Shown here in pieces: positions 18,268 to 26,778 of a stretch of DNA of 64,000 nt. The stretch comes from Bifidobacterium callimiconis (lineage in GTDB: Bacteria; Actinomycetota; Actinomycetes; Actinomycetales; Bifidobacteriaceae). The stretch covers positions 248,001 to 312,000 of the forward strand of contig NZ_QXGJ01000002.1 of the NCBI RefSeq assembly GCF_003952005.1, in the 5' to 3' direction. Each line of letters begins with the position of its first letter. The first letter of the stretch is position 1. Under the pieces are notes generated by a model, which saw nothing but the letters and a program-made list of their open reading frames with translations, was not told where the DNA came from and did not search any database. The position numbers and the translations under genes were made by a program.

Positions 18268-18482
18268 CAGCGTCTCCTTCCCGAAACTACCTAAGCCTGC
18301 GATAGACAGATCATTGATCTCACCCACAGCCTAGTCCGCTCGAATGGCGCCTACCCAACATCGTCAGCCATCTGAAACGCCTGGCGCCATGTGGCCTCTC
18401 CGCAAAGCCCGCAAGCAACAAATATCGGTCTCAGCCACGAACGGCGTTATGCCGCGACACGCCGTTGTGTCGTTCGCCGTGG

Positions 18483-18506
18483 GTTTGTCCGGTTTGTTTT
18501 GGTGTC
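18483..18506 (+). promoter_or_regulatory. Island motif copy 1 (GTTTGTCCGGTT-N6-GGTGTC)
   Basis: A 12-base block followed, after exactly six bases, by a second block. The same arrangement occurs at 20940 and 23083. It lies 55 bases before the start of the first island gene. It is a candidate promoter or operator. Confidence 0.55.
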
Positions 18507-18561
18507 CGGCCGAAAGGGGGCGGACAAGACGATTCCGCGTGGCGGGGAAGGAGATATGGCG

Positions 18562-19290
18562 ATGTCCGGTCAGCGTAATGAGAGGTCTCGTGATGGTGTC
18601 TGCATGGTGTATGCCATGGCGGGTTGGGATTACGGTGATGGCGAGTTCTTCATCGACTGTTCGGATCCGGGCAGCCCGGTGAAGGTGCGTTCCCTGGCCG
18701 ATGCCTCGTGCTTCGACAGCCGCGAGGCACTGATGGAGGCGGCCGAGTCGTGCGGTCTGGCCGTGAGGGCCGGTGACGGGAAGCGGCATCTCAACAGTCG
18801 TCTGTCCGTTTTCGAGCAGGATCTGGCGAAACGGACTCCGGCGTGGACGCGTGAGTATGATCCGCTGGCCCGGTATGACTACACCGTCGCCGGCCCCGTG
18901 CAGGTCACCACGCGTCGGGAGCGCAACGAGCGTCTGTTCCGCGAGTGGAACGCCTGGTATCCCTCGCATCGTCGCGGAAAGGACGGGGATCTCATGCCGC
19001 TTGCCGCCACGACCCAGCAGGTCATGCGTTCCCACCTGAACCATATGAGGAAGCATCTGCGCGCGATGGGCTGCGACGAGGACCTGGTCAATGGGGTGGA
19101 CGATTCGGCGTTCGCGTATTCGACGGCGGACGAGATGCAGAAGGTCGTCGACCGGATCCTCGCCGACGAGATGTTCCAACGTAACTCCCGTCCGGTGAAC
19201 CGCAACTACCTGCGCGCCGGTCTGCTGCGCTACCTGCTGTTCCTGCAGGTGCGTGACGCGCGTCGCAATCCGGCGAGTCCCGCACGCTGA
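18562..19290 (+). CDS. Unknown protein, first gene of the accessory island
   Basis: I do not recognise this 242-residue soluble protein. It begins with a short basic stretch, then a mixed region (GWDYGDGEFFIDCSDPG) suggesting a small beta domain. The C-terminal half is helical and rich in Arg and Leu, ending NRNYLRAGLLRYLLFLQVRDARR. It has no signal peptide or membrane segment. AAGGAG lies eight bases before ATG 18562; an ATG two codons earlier (18556) is too close to it, and the frame is open back to 18391. The shared island motif is directly upstream. The next gene follows after 186 bases. Confidence 0.65.
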   Translation: MSGQRNERSRDGVCMVYAMAGWDYGDGEFFIDCSDPGSPVKVRSLADASCFDSREALMEAAESCGLAVRAGDGKRHLNSRLSVFEQDLAKRTPAWTREYDPLARYDYTVAGPVQVTTRRERNERLFREWNAWYPSHRRGKDGDLMPLAATTQQVMRSHLNHMRKHLRAMGCDEDLVNGVDDSAFAYSTADEMQKVVDRILADEMFQRNSRPVNRNYLRAGLLRYLLFLQVRDARRNPASPAR

Positions 19291-19476
19291 CGGGTGTTCC
19301 GGAACGCATTCGGAGTGGCGTTGAAACGCTTCGAACATCGAACGATAGTTCTAGGGCGCATAAAGAAGGCGCAAGCCATCAACCATGGAACAGCTGTTCG
19401 ATAATGCAGGCCGGGGTCGGAGCGTCCGGCCCGCCCGCGGGGTCGGACGGCTGGCTTTTCGAGAAAGGACAGTGTG

Positions 19477-20370
19477 ATGAGTGTTGACAGTGCCGCCGAA
19501 TTCGGCGAAAAAGGCACGGCGGACCGCGGCAGGGATCGTTCCGGGACCGCGGACAGGGACCGTCTGTTTCGGCGGGTGGCTCGCGGCGAGAGACGTCGCG
19601 CGTCGGGGTTCGATATCAGCACCGGCCGGTGTGCAGGGGTCGTGGCCCGGCTGCTCAACCGTCGTGTGCGGGACACGCCGCTGCGGTTCGACGTGATGTA
19701 TTTCCGTCGCCCCGAGCGCGATGCGGACGGGCGTTGGAACTGTCGGTGGATCGAACGGTACGACATGACCGATTCGGCCGGCTGCCGGAAGGAGGACGAC
19801 CGGGAGCCCGCGCATTTCCAGTTCAACATGCGCTACCTGCGCTCCTGGCTGTGGCGCGGAATCCGTCACCCTTTGTTCAAGGCCAGCTGGCGCAGTGCGT
19901 TCCCCGACATGCCCGGCTCGCCGATGATCACCCATGTCGAGCGCCTGTTCGACGTGCTCGGCCTGGACACGGCCCTGCGTGACCGGCTGCTCACCGACGA
20001 GGCGAACGAGGCGGCGGACGGCCTGTACGCGCTGGTCGAGCGCACCACCGGCGTGGTCATCCCCGCCGCCGTGGACACCCGGATCACCGTGATCATTCAG
20101 AACGACTCGACGCTCACCGTACGCGTCGAGCCTCTGCCCGGCGACGGGACGGCGTACCGCAGCCGCAACGGACACGAACGCTATCTGGACGAGCACGGCG
20201 AGTGGACCCAGAACCAGCTGCTCACGGACATCGACCGGTGGAGCCGGGAGCTCGCCCGGCACATCAGGGAGTCAGACGAATCGCCGCGATACGCGTCCCT
20301 GCGAGTCGCGGTCAAGGAACTCAAGGAAAGGACCAGGAATGATGATGAAGCCAACCAGTGGAACGACTGA
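19477..20370 (+). CDS. Unknown island protein
   Basis: This 297-residue protein is not recognised. The first 45 residues are very rich in Arg, Asp and Gly and probably disordered. A mixed core follows with a beta strand (RFDVMYFRRPER), an aromatic segment (YLRSWLWRGIRHP) and an acidic helical C-terminus (ITVIIQNDSTLTVRVEPL, then ELARHIRESDE). Its end overlaps the next gene by 32 bases, so the two are probably translated together. AAAGGACAG precedes ATG 19477. It has no signal peptide, membrane segment or catalytic motif that I can name. Confidence 0.65.
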   Translation: MSVDSAAEFGEKGTADRGRDRSGTADRDRLFRRVARGERRRASGFDISTGRCAGVVARLLNRRVRDTPLRFDVMYFRRPERDADGRWNCRWIERYDMTDSAGCRKEDDREPAHFQFNMRYLRSWLWRGIRHPLFKASWRSAFPDMPGSPMITHVERLFDVLGLDTALRDRLLTDEANEAADGLYALVERTTGVVIPAAVDTRITVIIQNDSTLTVRVEPLPGDGTAYRSRNGHERYLDEHGEWTQNQLLTDIDRWSRELARHIRESDESPRYASLRVAVKELKERTRNDDEANQWND

Positions 20371-20866
20371 ACACGAGACCGGACGCGCGCCGCGTCTCAG
20401 GAGCATGCCAGGAAGCATGGCGACGGGTGGGACGCTGCCCGATGTGGTCTGGCTCGACGACCTGCTTGACGAGTTCAGGCAGGACGACACCGGACTGCCG
20501 CCCCTCGAGGAGGAGGACGGCCACCGGCATGAGCCGTCCTGCGTGTACGACGGGCCGTCCGAATACGAGGACGAGGACTTCGGCGATCTGGACCGGGAGC
20601 CCGACGAGCGCGCGTGCACCGAGAAGCCGGAATACTACATCCGCGCACGCTCCGAGGACCCGCTCGACGACACGACCCGGACGTTCTACTACTGCCCGCG
20701 TCACTTCGCGCTCAACCTCGGCTACCTGTGCGACGTGATGAGCCGACGCGGCCCCGCCCTCGAGATCCGCCACTTCGTCGACCAGGGCCGACTCCCCGAC
20801 CGCATGACCATCCAAAGCTGGGGCCCCATCGGCCAGCTCCCACCCGACGACACCGCACAGGGCTGA
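20339..20866 (+). CDS. Unknown acidic island protein, possible metal site
   Basis: The 175-residue protein begins inside the end of the preceding gene with three consecutive ATG codons after AAAGGACCAGGA, which suggests coupling. Its middle part is strongly acidic (EEEDGHRHEPSCVYDG, EDEDFGDLDREPDE). Further on are RACTEK and YYCPRHFALNLGYLC; Cys, Cys-x-x-His and Cys could form one zinc site. No family is recognised. The gene ends 73 bases before the next copy of the island motif, which probably starts a new transcript. Confidence 0.6.
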   Translation: MMMKPTSGTTEHETGRAPRLRSMPGSMATGGTLPDVVWLDDLLDEFRQDDTGLPPLEEEDGHRHEPSCVYDGPSEYEDEDFGDLDREPDERACTEKPEYYIRARSEDPLDDTTRTFYYCPRHFALNLGYLCDVMSRRGPALEIRHFVDQGRLPDRMTIQSWGPIGQLPPDDTAQG

Positions 20867-20939
20867 CAGACAGACCGGCCGGCCTGTTCCGACACGCCGT
20901 GGAAGCTTGTGTTTTCAACGGTTCCGACCGGGTCCGGAA

Positions 20940-20963
20940 GTTTGTCCCGTTATAGGGGGTGTA
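20940..20963 (+). promoter_or_regulatory. Island motif copy 2 (GTTTGTCCCGTT-N6-GGTGTA)
   Basis: Matches the blocks at 18483 and 23083 with the same six-base spacing. It lies 47 bases before the start of the membrane-anchored protein at 21011. Confidence 0.55.
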
Positions 20964-21010
20964 CGAGAACACAGCCCCGGAACACCGAGGGAGAGACGAA
21001 GGAGACATCC

Positions 21011-21820
21011 ATGAAGAACCGCATCAACAGGTTCACGGTCCTGAACATCATTCTGGTCGTCGCGATCGTCGCGACGCTCGGCGTCGCGTTCGCGGCCACC
21101 AAGCATGTCGGCCCGTTCGCCGGACGGGAGACGACTCAGACGACCACGGCCAAGACCGGTGCCGACTCCCAGACAGGGAAGACCGATGCCAAGGCCGACG
21201 CCGTAAAGAACGGCAATGAGGCGACGGACGGATCCGCCGGGACGGTGACGGCCGGCGCGTCCGCGGACACGGGCAAGACGGCCGAGCCGGCTCCGTCCCC
21301 GAGCGTGACGGCCACGCCGGCCGACGTGCGCCAGCACGCCTCGGACCTGTCATACAGGATGAACGATTTCATCGATTACCGTCCATTCGAGGATTCCGAT
21401 CTCAATGTGTATGACTGGATCAGCAACCAACGGCGGCAGCGCGACATCAGCGCATGGACAAACAGCGACAACGCATTGGGCGATTGGATCAAGGCCGGCA
21501 TCCATTTCGACGACTCGAAGAGCGCCGAGGAGTCCGCGGCCGCGATCAGGGACATGGACGACGCGTACGCCACGTGGGAGCACGAGACGCTGAAGCTGCT
21601 CAACCAGGCCATGGACGAGCAGGCGTCCCAGATGGCGCAGTCCGCCACGAGCCTGCAGCAATCCCATCCCGGCTACTGCTCGGAACTCGTCGGGATCGTC
21701 AAGGAGCGTCCCGCCACGGGCGAGACCCGGGCCACGTTCGAGGCACAGAAGAACTGGCACGACCGCCTGTCCAACCAGTGGATGCAGTGCGAGGCCCGCG
21801 CCGCCGACCCCACCAAATGA
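21011..21820 (+). CDS. Membrane-anchored or secreted unknown island protein
   Basis: The 269-residue protein starts with a basic stretch and one hydrophobic helix (residues 8-27, VLNIILVVAIVATLGVAFAA), which may be an anchor or a signal peptide. A Thr/Ala/Lys-rich low-complexity stalk of about 75 residues follows. Residues 110-269 form a helical, acidic domain with WISNQRRQRD, LGDWIKAGIHF and a Cys pair (GYCSEL, WMQCEARA) near the end. The layout suggests a cell-surface protein. No family is recognised. GAAGGAGACATCC precedes ATG 21011; the frame is open to 20909 without a better start. It leads the unit that includes the next three small genes. Confidence 0.65.
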   Translation: MKNRINRFTVLNIILVVAIVATLGVAFAATKHVGPFAGRETTQTTTAKTGADSQTGKTDAKADAVKNGNEATDGSAGTVTAGASADTGKTAEPAPSPSVTATPADVRQHASDLSYRMNDFIDYRPFEDSDLNVYDWISNQRRQRDISAWTNSDNALGDWIKAGIHFDDSKSAEESAAAIRDMDDAYATWEHETLKLLNQAMDEQASQMAQSATSLQQSHPGYCSELVGIVKERPATGETRATFEAQKNWHDRLSNQWMQCEARAADPTK

Positions 21821-21866
21821 CATCACACCCATCCGCACACTACCCGTATTCGCAAAGGAGAACATC

Positions 21867-21983
21867 ATGTGGCTGACCGTCATCGGATTCGCCATCGGCT
21901 GGATCATCGCGAAGATCATCAAGCTCATCTGGGCGGTGATCACCGACCCCATCCGCTGCCTCTGGCAGCTCCTCACCCGCTAG
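21867..21983 (+). CDS. 38-residue single-helix membrane protein
   Basis: This very short gene codes for a hydrophobic peptide (MWLTVIGFAIGWIIAKIIKL, then IWAVITDPIRCLWQLLTR). It has a good ribosome site, AAAGGAGAACATC, before ATG 21867. It lies 46 bases after the stop of the surface-protein gene and on the same strand. Its size and amphipathic lysines resemble small membrane regulators or type I toxins, but there is no evidence for either. The clear start signal and correct codon use make it more likely real than chance. Confidence 0.5.
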   Translation: MWLTVIGFAIGWIIAKIIKLIWAVITDPIRCLWQLLTR

Positions 21984-22080
21984 ACGCGGCCCGGCCCGAC
22001 CGGGCGGCACGGAACCATTCCATCACCATCATCCATTCACCATCCATCATCAACCAATAATCCGAAAGGAATCATCCATC

Positions 22081-22386
22081 ATGTACATGGGCAAGGCAAC
22101 CGTCGTCTTCGACGACCCCAACACCACCGACCAGAGCAACGACTACACCGTCCCCATCCCCGAGGGACTGACCGAGGAGTTCGAGCCCAGCCACCCCATC
22201 ACCCCCAGGCAGTGGGCCGCCTGGGAGACCCGGGGCATCGAACCCTACAAGGGCTTCGAGGAGGAATACACTACCTGGGAGAAGGAATGGGAGAAGGTCA
22301 ACCGCGCCCAGCTGACCGCCGACGGCGCCGAACCCCTCGTCATGGACATGGTCCGACTCGACCCCAACCCCGACACGGAGGAATGA
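22081..22386 (+). CDS. Unknown small acidic island protein
   Basis: The 101-residue protein is acidic, with an early beta-like stretch (MGKATVVFDDPN), then PIPEGLTEEFEPSHPIT and a helix with WAAWETRGIEPYKGFEEEY. No motif is recognised. GAAAGGAATCATCCATC precedes ATG 22081. Its stop codon overlaps the start of the next gene as ATGA, so the two are translationally coupled and their products may work together. Confidence 0.6.
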   Translation: MYMGKATVVFDDPNTTDQSNDYTVPIPEGLTEEFEPSHPITPRQWAAWETRGIEPYKGFEEEYTTWEKEWEKVNRAQLTADGAEPLVMDMVRLDPNPDTEE

Positions 22387-22910
22387 ACGCGCTCGAGCGT
22401 CGGCTGCTGCCGGTCGTGCGCGCATGGCACGGCGTGATCCCTGTGTGGTGCGCGCGCGATCATGACATCGACCCCAGACTGCTGTGGCGGTGGGCGCACG
22501 GCAACGACGACGTCCAGCATCCGGCGCGGGGCGTGTACATCTGGTTCAACGACGATCCGGATACCGACTACCGATACACGCATCTGGCATTGTCCCTCGC
22601 CATGGCGGGCCGGGGCGCGGTCTTCTGGGGGCCGACCGTGGTGCAGATGGCCAAGCTGGGAGGCTGGGGCTCTCCGATCATCCACGTCGCCGTTCCCACG
22701 CGCCGGCGGCGACGCCATGGCTTCCACTGGCACCGGGACACCGGCTTCGCACGGGATGTCCTGTGTGGTCTGCCCGTCGAGAATCTGCGGCAGGCCGTCA
22801 TCGACGGCCTGCCCTACATGGACTGGGACAAGCAGGAGCTCGTCCTCGCCGACGCCGTGGACCACGGGCTCCTCGACAGCGACGAGGCCACGGCTCTGGT
22901 AGGCGTGTGA
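22383..22910 (+). CDS. AbiEi-like (type IV antitoxin-like) protein, tentative
   Basis: The 175-residue protein starts within the stop codon of the preceding gene. Its first half reads like the helix-wing part of AbiEi-type proteins, where a short DNA-binding domain ends in an ARGVYIW strand. It then continues with a LALSLAMAGRGAVFWGPTVVQMAKLGGW helix region and a IIHVAVPTRRRRRHGFHWHR strand. This order (winged helix, then sAl-lhG-like helix and basic strand) is typical of that family. The usual AbiEii nucleotidyltransferase toxin is not next to it. The assignment is by resemblance only and could be wrong; the gene itself looks sound. Confidence 0.45.
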   Translation: MNALERRLLPVVRAWHGVIPVWCARDHDIDPRLLWRWAHGNDDVQHPARGVYIWFNDDPDTDYRYTHLALSLAMAGRGAVFWGPTVVQMAKLGGWGSPIIHVAVPTRRRRRHGFHWHRDTGFARDVLCGLPVENLRQAVIDGLPYMDWDKQELVLADAVDHGLLDSDEATALVGV

Positions 22911-23082
22911 CCGACCACCGCGACGGGTGACGTGATATCCAGCGAACTGTTTCCAAGGTCCGCCGGATGTCACCGAATACGCCCCGCACTATACGGCCGC
23001 GATCTCCCGGCGCAGCCATCAACGTCCCCTACCATCCGGGCGAACGGGAGGCCGCGACACGCCCGTGTTCGGCCCGTCGACG

Positions 23083-23106
23083 GTTTGTCCGGTTGTAAAG
23101 AGCGTC
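23083..23106 (+). promoter_or_regulatory. Island motif copy 3 (GTTTGTCCGGTT-N6-AGCGTC)
   Basis: Same bipartite motif as at 18483 and 20940, here 70 bases before the start of the LAVTG surface protein. Confidence 0.55.
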
Positions 23107-23176
23107 AACGTCCGACGGGGCCGCGTGCCGCGGCGGACACGACAACATCCATCAATGAGAATCAGGAGGAGATCCA

Positions 23177-25576
23177 ATGACACCCATGGGTAGGACAGCG
23201 GTGGCCGCCATCATCACCGCGGGAACCATCATCGCGCCGCAGGCCGCCATGGCCGACGAGTCGGCCGTCACCACGGACGACCGGCTCGCGTCCGCCACGC
23301 AGGCGGTATCGGACGCCCGACAGTCCGTCACCGAGGCGCAGCAGATCAGCGGCGTGCCTCAGGCCCAGCAGAAGGCCGACGACGCCGCGCAGGCGCTGAA
23401 CAAGGCACAGACCGCTCTGGACGACGCCAGGAACGCCAAGGACGCCACTGCGCAGCAGCTCCAGTCAGCCAAGCAGCAGGATGACGACGCCCGCAAGGCA
23501 CACAGCCAGGCGCAGGACGCGCAGACCCGGGCGCAGGCCGACTACGACAAGGCCAGCGATCCGCAGGCGCAGGCCCAGGCCAAGCAGGCCGTCGAACAGG
23601 CCAGGCAGGCCGTGAACGACGCCACCAGCAGTCTCGACAAGGCCAACACCGCCGTGGACGACGCGCAGAAGACCGCCGACGCCGCCGCGCAGGACCTGCA
23701 GAACAAGGAACAGGCCCAGAGCCAGGCGCAGGACGAGCGAGACGCCGCCAGGAAGGACGTGGACGACAAGCAGCAGGCCATCGACACGCCCGAATCGGCG
23801 AAGCAGGAGCTCGACGCGGCCGAACAGGCGCAGCAGCAGGCCGCGAAGGCGCAGGAGCAGGCCGCGAAGAACGAATCCGACGCCGGAAAGGACGCCGACA
23901 AGGCCAGGGACACCTCCGACAAGGCCGCCGCCGACGCCGAATCCGCGCGTCAGGTCGCCGATCAGGCGAAGCAGGACGCGGACGGCGCCGACGCGCAATG
24001 GAAGAAGGGCGCGCTGGGCTTCTACGAGCGCAACGGCCTGACCGATGCCGCCAAGACGCTCGAATCGTTCGAGGGCAAGTCCTGGTACAAGGCCGGCGAC
24101 GACGCCTCCTCGACCTCATTGGACAACATGCTCAAGGCCATCACGGTGATGCGCAAGACCAACGAGATCCGCAAGAGCCTGGGACTGACGGAGCTCGACG
24201 TGGACACGCACGCTCTGGCCCTGGCCCAGGGAGCCGCCGACTACAACGCGTTCGGCGGCGGCCACGGCCACATCTACTACGTCAACGCGCAGAACCTCGC
24301 CTGGGGTTACGACGACCCCCTGCAGGGCTGGTACTACAAGGAAAAGGCCATCTGGGACTCCGGCAACCACGACTACAACGACACCGGCCACTACCAGAAC
24401 ATCATTAACCCGGGCGCCAAATCGTTCGGCGACGCCGTCGCCAGCGGCGACTCCAGCCGCGTGGACGCGCAGAACCTCGTGTTCTCCAAGGGCGACATGA
24501 GCCTCGCCGACTACGAGACCATGCTCACCGCGTACATGGACGGGCTGAGGAACGCCGGCAACGTCTACCAGACCGCGCTCGACAAGGCCGACAAGGCCAC
24601 GGACGCCGCGAAGGACGCCGCCGACGCGCTCGACAGGGCCGTGAAGAAGGCCGACGAGGCCACCACGGCGCGTCAGGCCGCCGACCAGGCGCTCAAGGAC
24701 GCCAACGAACGGCTCGCCAAGGCCAGCAAGGCCTGGCAGGAGGCCACCGCCGCACAGAAGGACAAGCAGGAGGCGCTCGACAAGGCGCAGGCCACGCTCG
24801 CCGGCAAGGAGGCCGCGCTCAAGGACGCCCAAACCGCCACGGCGACGGTCCGAACCGCAGCCGACCAGGCCAACAGCGCGCTCGACAAGGCGCGGCAGCA
24901 GGCCGAGGACGCCCGCCGGAACCTCGACCAAGCCAACACCACGCTCGACAAGGCCACGGCCGCGCAGCAGGCCATCGACCCGGCCAAGGCCAAGGAGGCG
25001 CTCGACAAGGCCACGGCCGCGCTCGACAAGGCCCGCCGGAACGCCGACGAGGCCGCCGACCGGCTCGCCAAGGCGCAGCAGGCCGACGGCCAGGCCCAGC
25101 AGGCACTCGACAAGGCACAGACCACGGTCGAGACCGCCAAGACCGGCAAGCAGGACGCGGACAAGGCCCTCGCCGACGCGAAGGCGGCCGCGGAAAAGCT
25201 GGAACAGGAACAGCAGGACAAGACCCAGCAGGACAAGGACGCCGCCGCCAAGGAGGACGCCGCCCTGCAGGACGTCCACAACGCCATGGGCACCGAGACC
25301 GGCACGACCACGACCGGATCACACGGCCCGAGCACCACCGGCAACGCCAACGGGTCGAACGACACGAACGGCACGGCGGGAGGCAACGCCACACGCACCG
25401 TCTCCACGCGCACCCCGGACGCCCACGCCAAGACCGGACGTGACACGGGCAAGCTCGCCGTCACCGGCACGGACGCGGCCCTGCCCGCCACGCTGCTCGC
25501 CATCATGGCCGTGACCGGCGCCGGCTGCGCGCTCACTCGCAACCTCCTGCGTCGCCGCGAGGAAACCGCCGAGTAG
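23177..25576 (+). CDS. LAVTG-anchored coiled-coil surface protein with CAP/SEC10-PgrA domain
   Basis: The 799-residue precursor has a signal peptide (cleavage near APQAAMA-DES). Residues about 30-275 form an Ala/Gln/Asp-rich coiled coil. Residues about 318-456 form a CAP-like domain of the SEC10/PgrA surface-exclusion type: TNEIRKSLGLTELDVD, QNLAWGYDDPLQGWYYKEKA and TGHYQNIINPG. A second coiled coil spans residues about 460-700, followed by a Gly/Thr/Asn linker and a sortase signal LAVTG at 760-764 with a hydrophobic helix and RRRE tail. LAxTG is the class E sortase form found in actinobacteria. PrgA-like proteins on conjugative plasmids reduce entry of related plasmids. The gene has its own island motif and GGAGG site. 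Confidence 0.85.
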   Translation: MTPMGRTAVAAIITAGTIIAPQAAMADESAVTTDDRLASATQAVSDARQSVTEAQQISGVPQAQQKADDAAQALNKAQTALDDARNAKDATAQQLQSAKQQDDDARKAHSQAQDAQTRAQADYDKASDPQAQAQAKQAVEQARQAVNDATSSLDKANTAVDDAQKTADAAAQDLQNKEQAQSQAQDERDAARKDVDDKQQAIDTPESAKQELDAAEQAQQQAAKAQEQAAKNESDAGKDADKARDTSDKAAADAESARQVADQAKQDADGADAQWKKGALGFYERNGLTDAAKTLESFEGKSWYKAGDDASSTSLDNMLKAITVMRKTNEIRKSLGLTELDVDTHALALAQGAADYNAFGGGHGHIYYVNAQNLAWGYDDPLQGWYYKEKAIWDSGNHDYNDTGHYQNIINPGAKSFGDAVASGDSSRVDAQNLVFSKGDMSLADYETMLTAYMDGLRNAGNVYQTALDKADKATDAAKDAADALDRAVKKADEATTARQAADQALKDANERLAKASKAWQEATAAQKDKQEALDKAQATLAGKEAALKDAQTATATVRTAADQANSALDKARQQAEDARRNLDQANTTLDKATAAQQAIDPAKAKEALDKATAALDKARRNADEAADRLAKAQQADGQAQQALDKAQTTVETAKTGKQDADKALADAKAAAEKLEQEQQDKTQQDKDAAAKEDAALQDVHNAMGTETGTTTTGSHGPSTTGNANGSNDTNGTAGGNATRTVSTRTPDAHAKTGRDTGKLAVTGTDAALPATLLAIMAVTGAGCALTRNLLRRREETAE

Positions 25577-25643
25577 CAACAACCCGTCCGTCCGCCGTTC
25601 TCGACACGACGGACGGGACCCCGCAAACGGCAAAGCAGACAAC

Positions 25644-25694
25644 GACTCGGCCCCTTTTCATCCATCTCCACGACGGATGAAAAGGGGCCGAGTC
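25644..25694. terminator. Bidirectional terminator
   Basis: A perfect 20-bp inverted repeat: 25644-25663 pairs with 25675-25694 (gactcggccccttttcatcc and its complement) across 11 bases. It lies between the convergent surface-protein and HAD genes and would serve both. The stem carries A/T runs that act as the T-tract on either strand. Confidence 0.85.
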
Positions 25695-25702
25695 AATCCC
25701 GG

Positions 25703-26419
25703 TCACAGTCCCGTATGACCGACCGGCCCGGAAAGATTCCACGGCAACGGCAGGGCATCCCCGCCGAACCCCCAGGAACCATCACGCCCGTCCCGGCTGA
25801 TCTCGAAGCGCACGACCGGATCCGCGGGCGGCGAGGCCACGAACCGTTCGATCAACGCCATCTGCGGACGGCTGATGCCGACATGCGTGTCCGGCCCCAC
25901 CGCCAGCACCGGCGCCTGCGGACCCGTGCCGACCAGCGCGAGCCCCGCGTCATACGTGGTCTCCTCGTCGTCGATCCACACGATCGGCCTGCCGTCCGCC
26001 AAATGGTCGAGGACCGTACGCCGCTTGCCCGTGTACCGGTGTTCGCGGGTGACCGGGTCATACCAGTGCTCGGTCGGCCAATCGACCCCCAGACGCAGGT
26101 CCAACGCGTCCACGTACGGCTGCCAGGTACTCAGCCAGACGACCTGCGCGTCGAGCGCCTTCAGGCGTTCCACCAGCTCGCCCGACCACAGCAGACGCAG
26201 CCGCCCGTGATACCGGGTGTCGATATCCTCCCGATGATCCGGAACGAACCAGTTGCCGGGCGAATACAATCCGACCCGCGGATCGCCCGGCCTCATCCAA
26301 CCGGTCGAGTTCTGCCGCCGGCGCACCTTCCCGTCCGGAAACTGGTTGATCACCCCATCGAAATCAATAAGCACCAGCGGACGCGCATCCGTGGCGCCGG
26401 TGGCCTGCATGTCGGTCAT
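25703..26419 (-). CDS. HAD-like domain protein
   Basis: The 238-residue protein has HAD motifs: LVLIDFDGVINQFPDG at residue 15 (motif I with both aspartates), VVWLSTWQPY (motif II) and PIVWIDDEE (motif IV). The WLSTW form and short cap resemble the HAD domains found with RNA-repair proteins rather than metabolic phosphatases. The C-terminal 40 residues are not recognised. AAAGGAACCCTT precedes ATG 26419. It is the only island gene before 31 kb on the minus strand and is convergent with the surface protein. Confidence 0.7.
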   Translation of the reverse strand: MTDMQATGATDARPLVLIDFDGVINQFPDGKVRRRQNSTGWMRPGDPRVGLYSPGNWFVPDHREDIDTRYHGRLRLLWSGELVERLKALDAQVVWLSTWQPYVDALDLRLGVDWPTEHWYDPVTREHRYTGKRRTVLDHLADGRPIVWIDDEETTYDAGLALVGTGPQAPVLAVGPDTHVGISRPQMALIERFVASPPADPVVRFEISRDGRDGSWGFGGDALPLPWNLSGPVGHTGL

Positions 26420-26778
26420 AAGGGTTCCTTTCTGTTGTAGTGATGGTTCCGGGTTTCCGCAGCGCGGCCGGGCACGCCGTCCACGATTACAGGGATCCCG
26501 TCACCTGTTATGACCGGACAATCCGTCAGTGCGGGACCAGATATAAACGGTCGATGAACGGCGACACGCCGATGACCGTGATAGTCCGGTCAAGAGGGGT
26601 AGAAGCCGGAAACGGAAAGAACGAGCCACGGCGGAGATGCCGATGAAAGGAGAATCCAATGACCGGTTCAGGCACGGAAACGACGCACGCGTCGCACGAC
26701 GGGCCGTCCGGACGATCCCGAGACGCCAACCATCCGGGGATAGACTTGGAACAGGCCGATTACACAGGAGGTTCGTGT

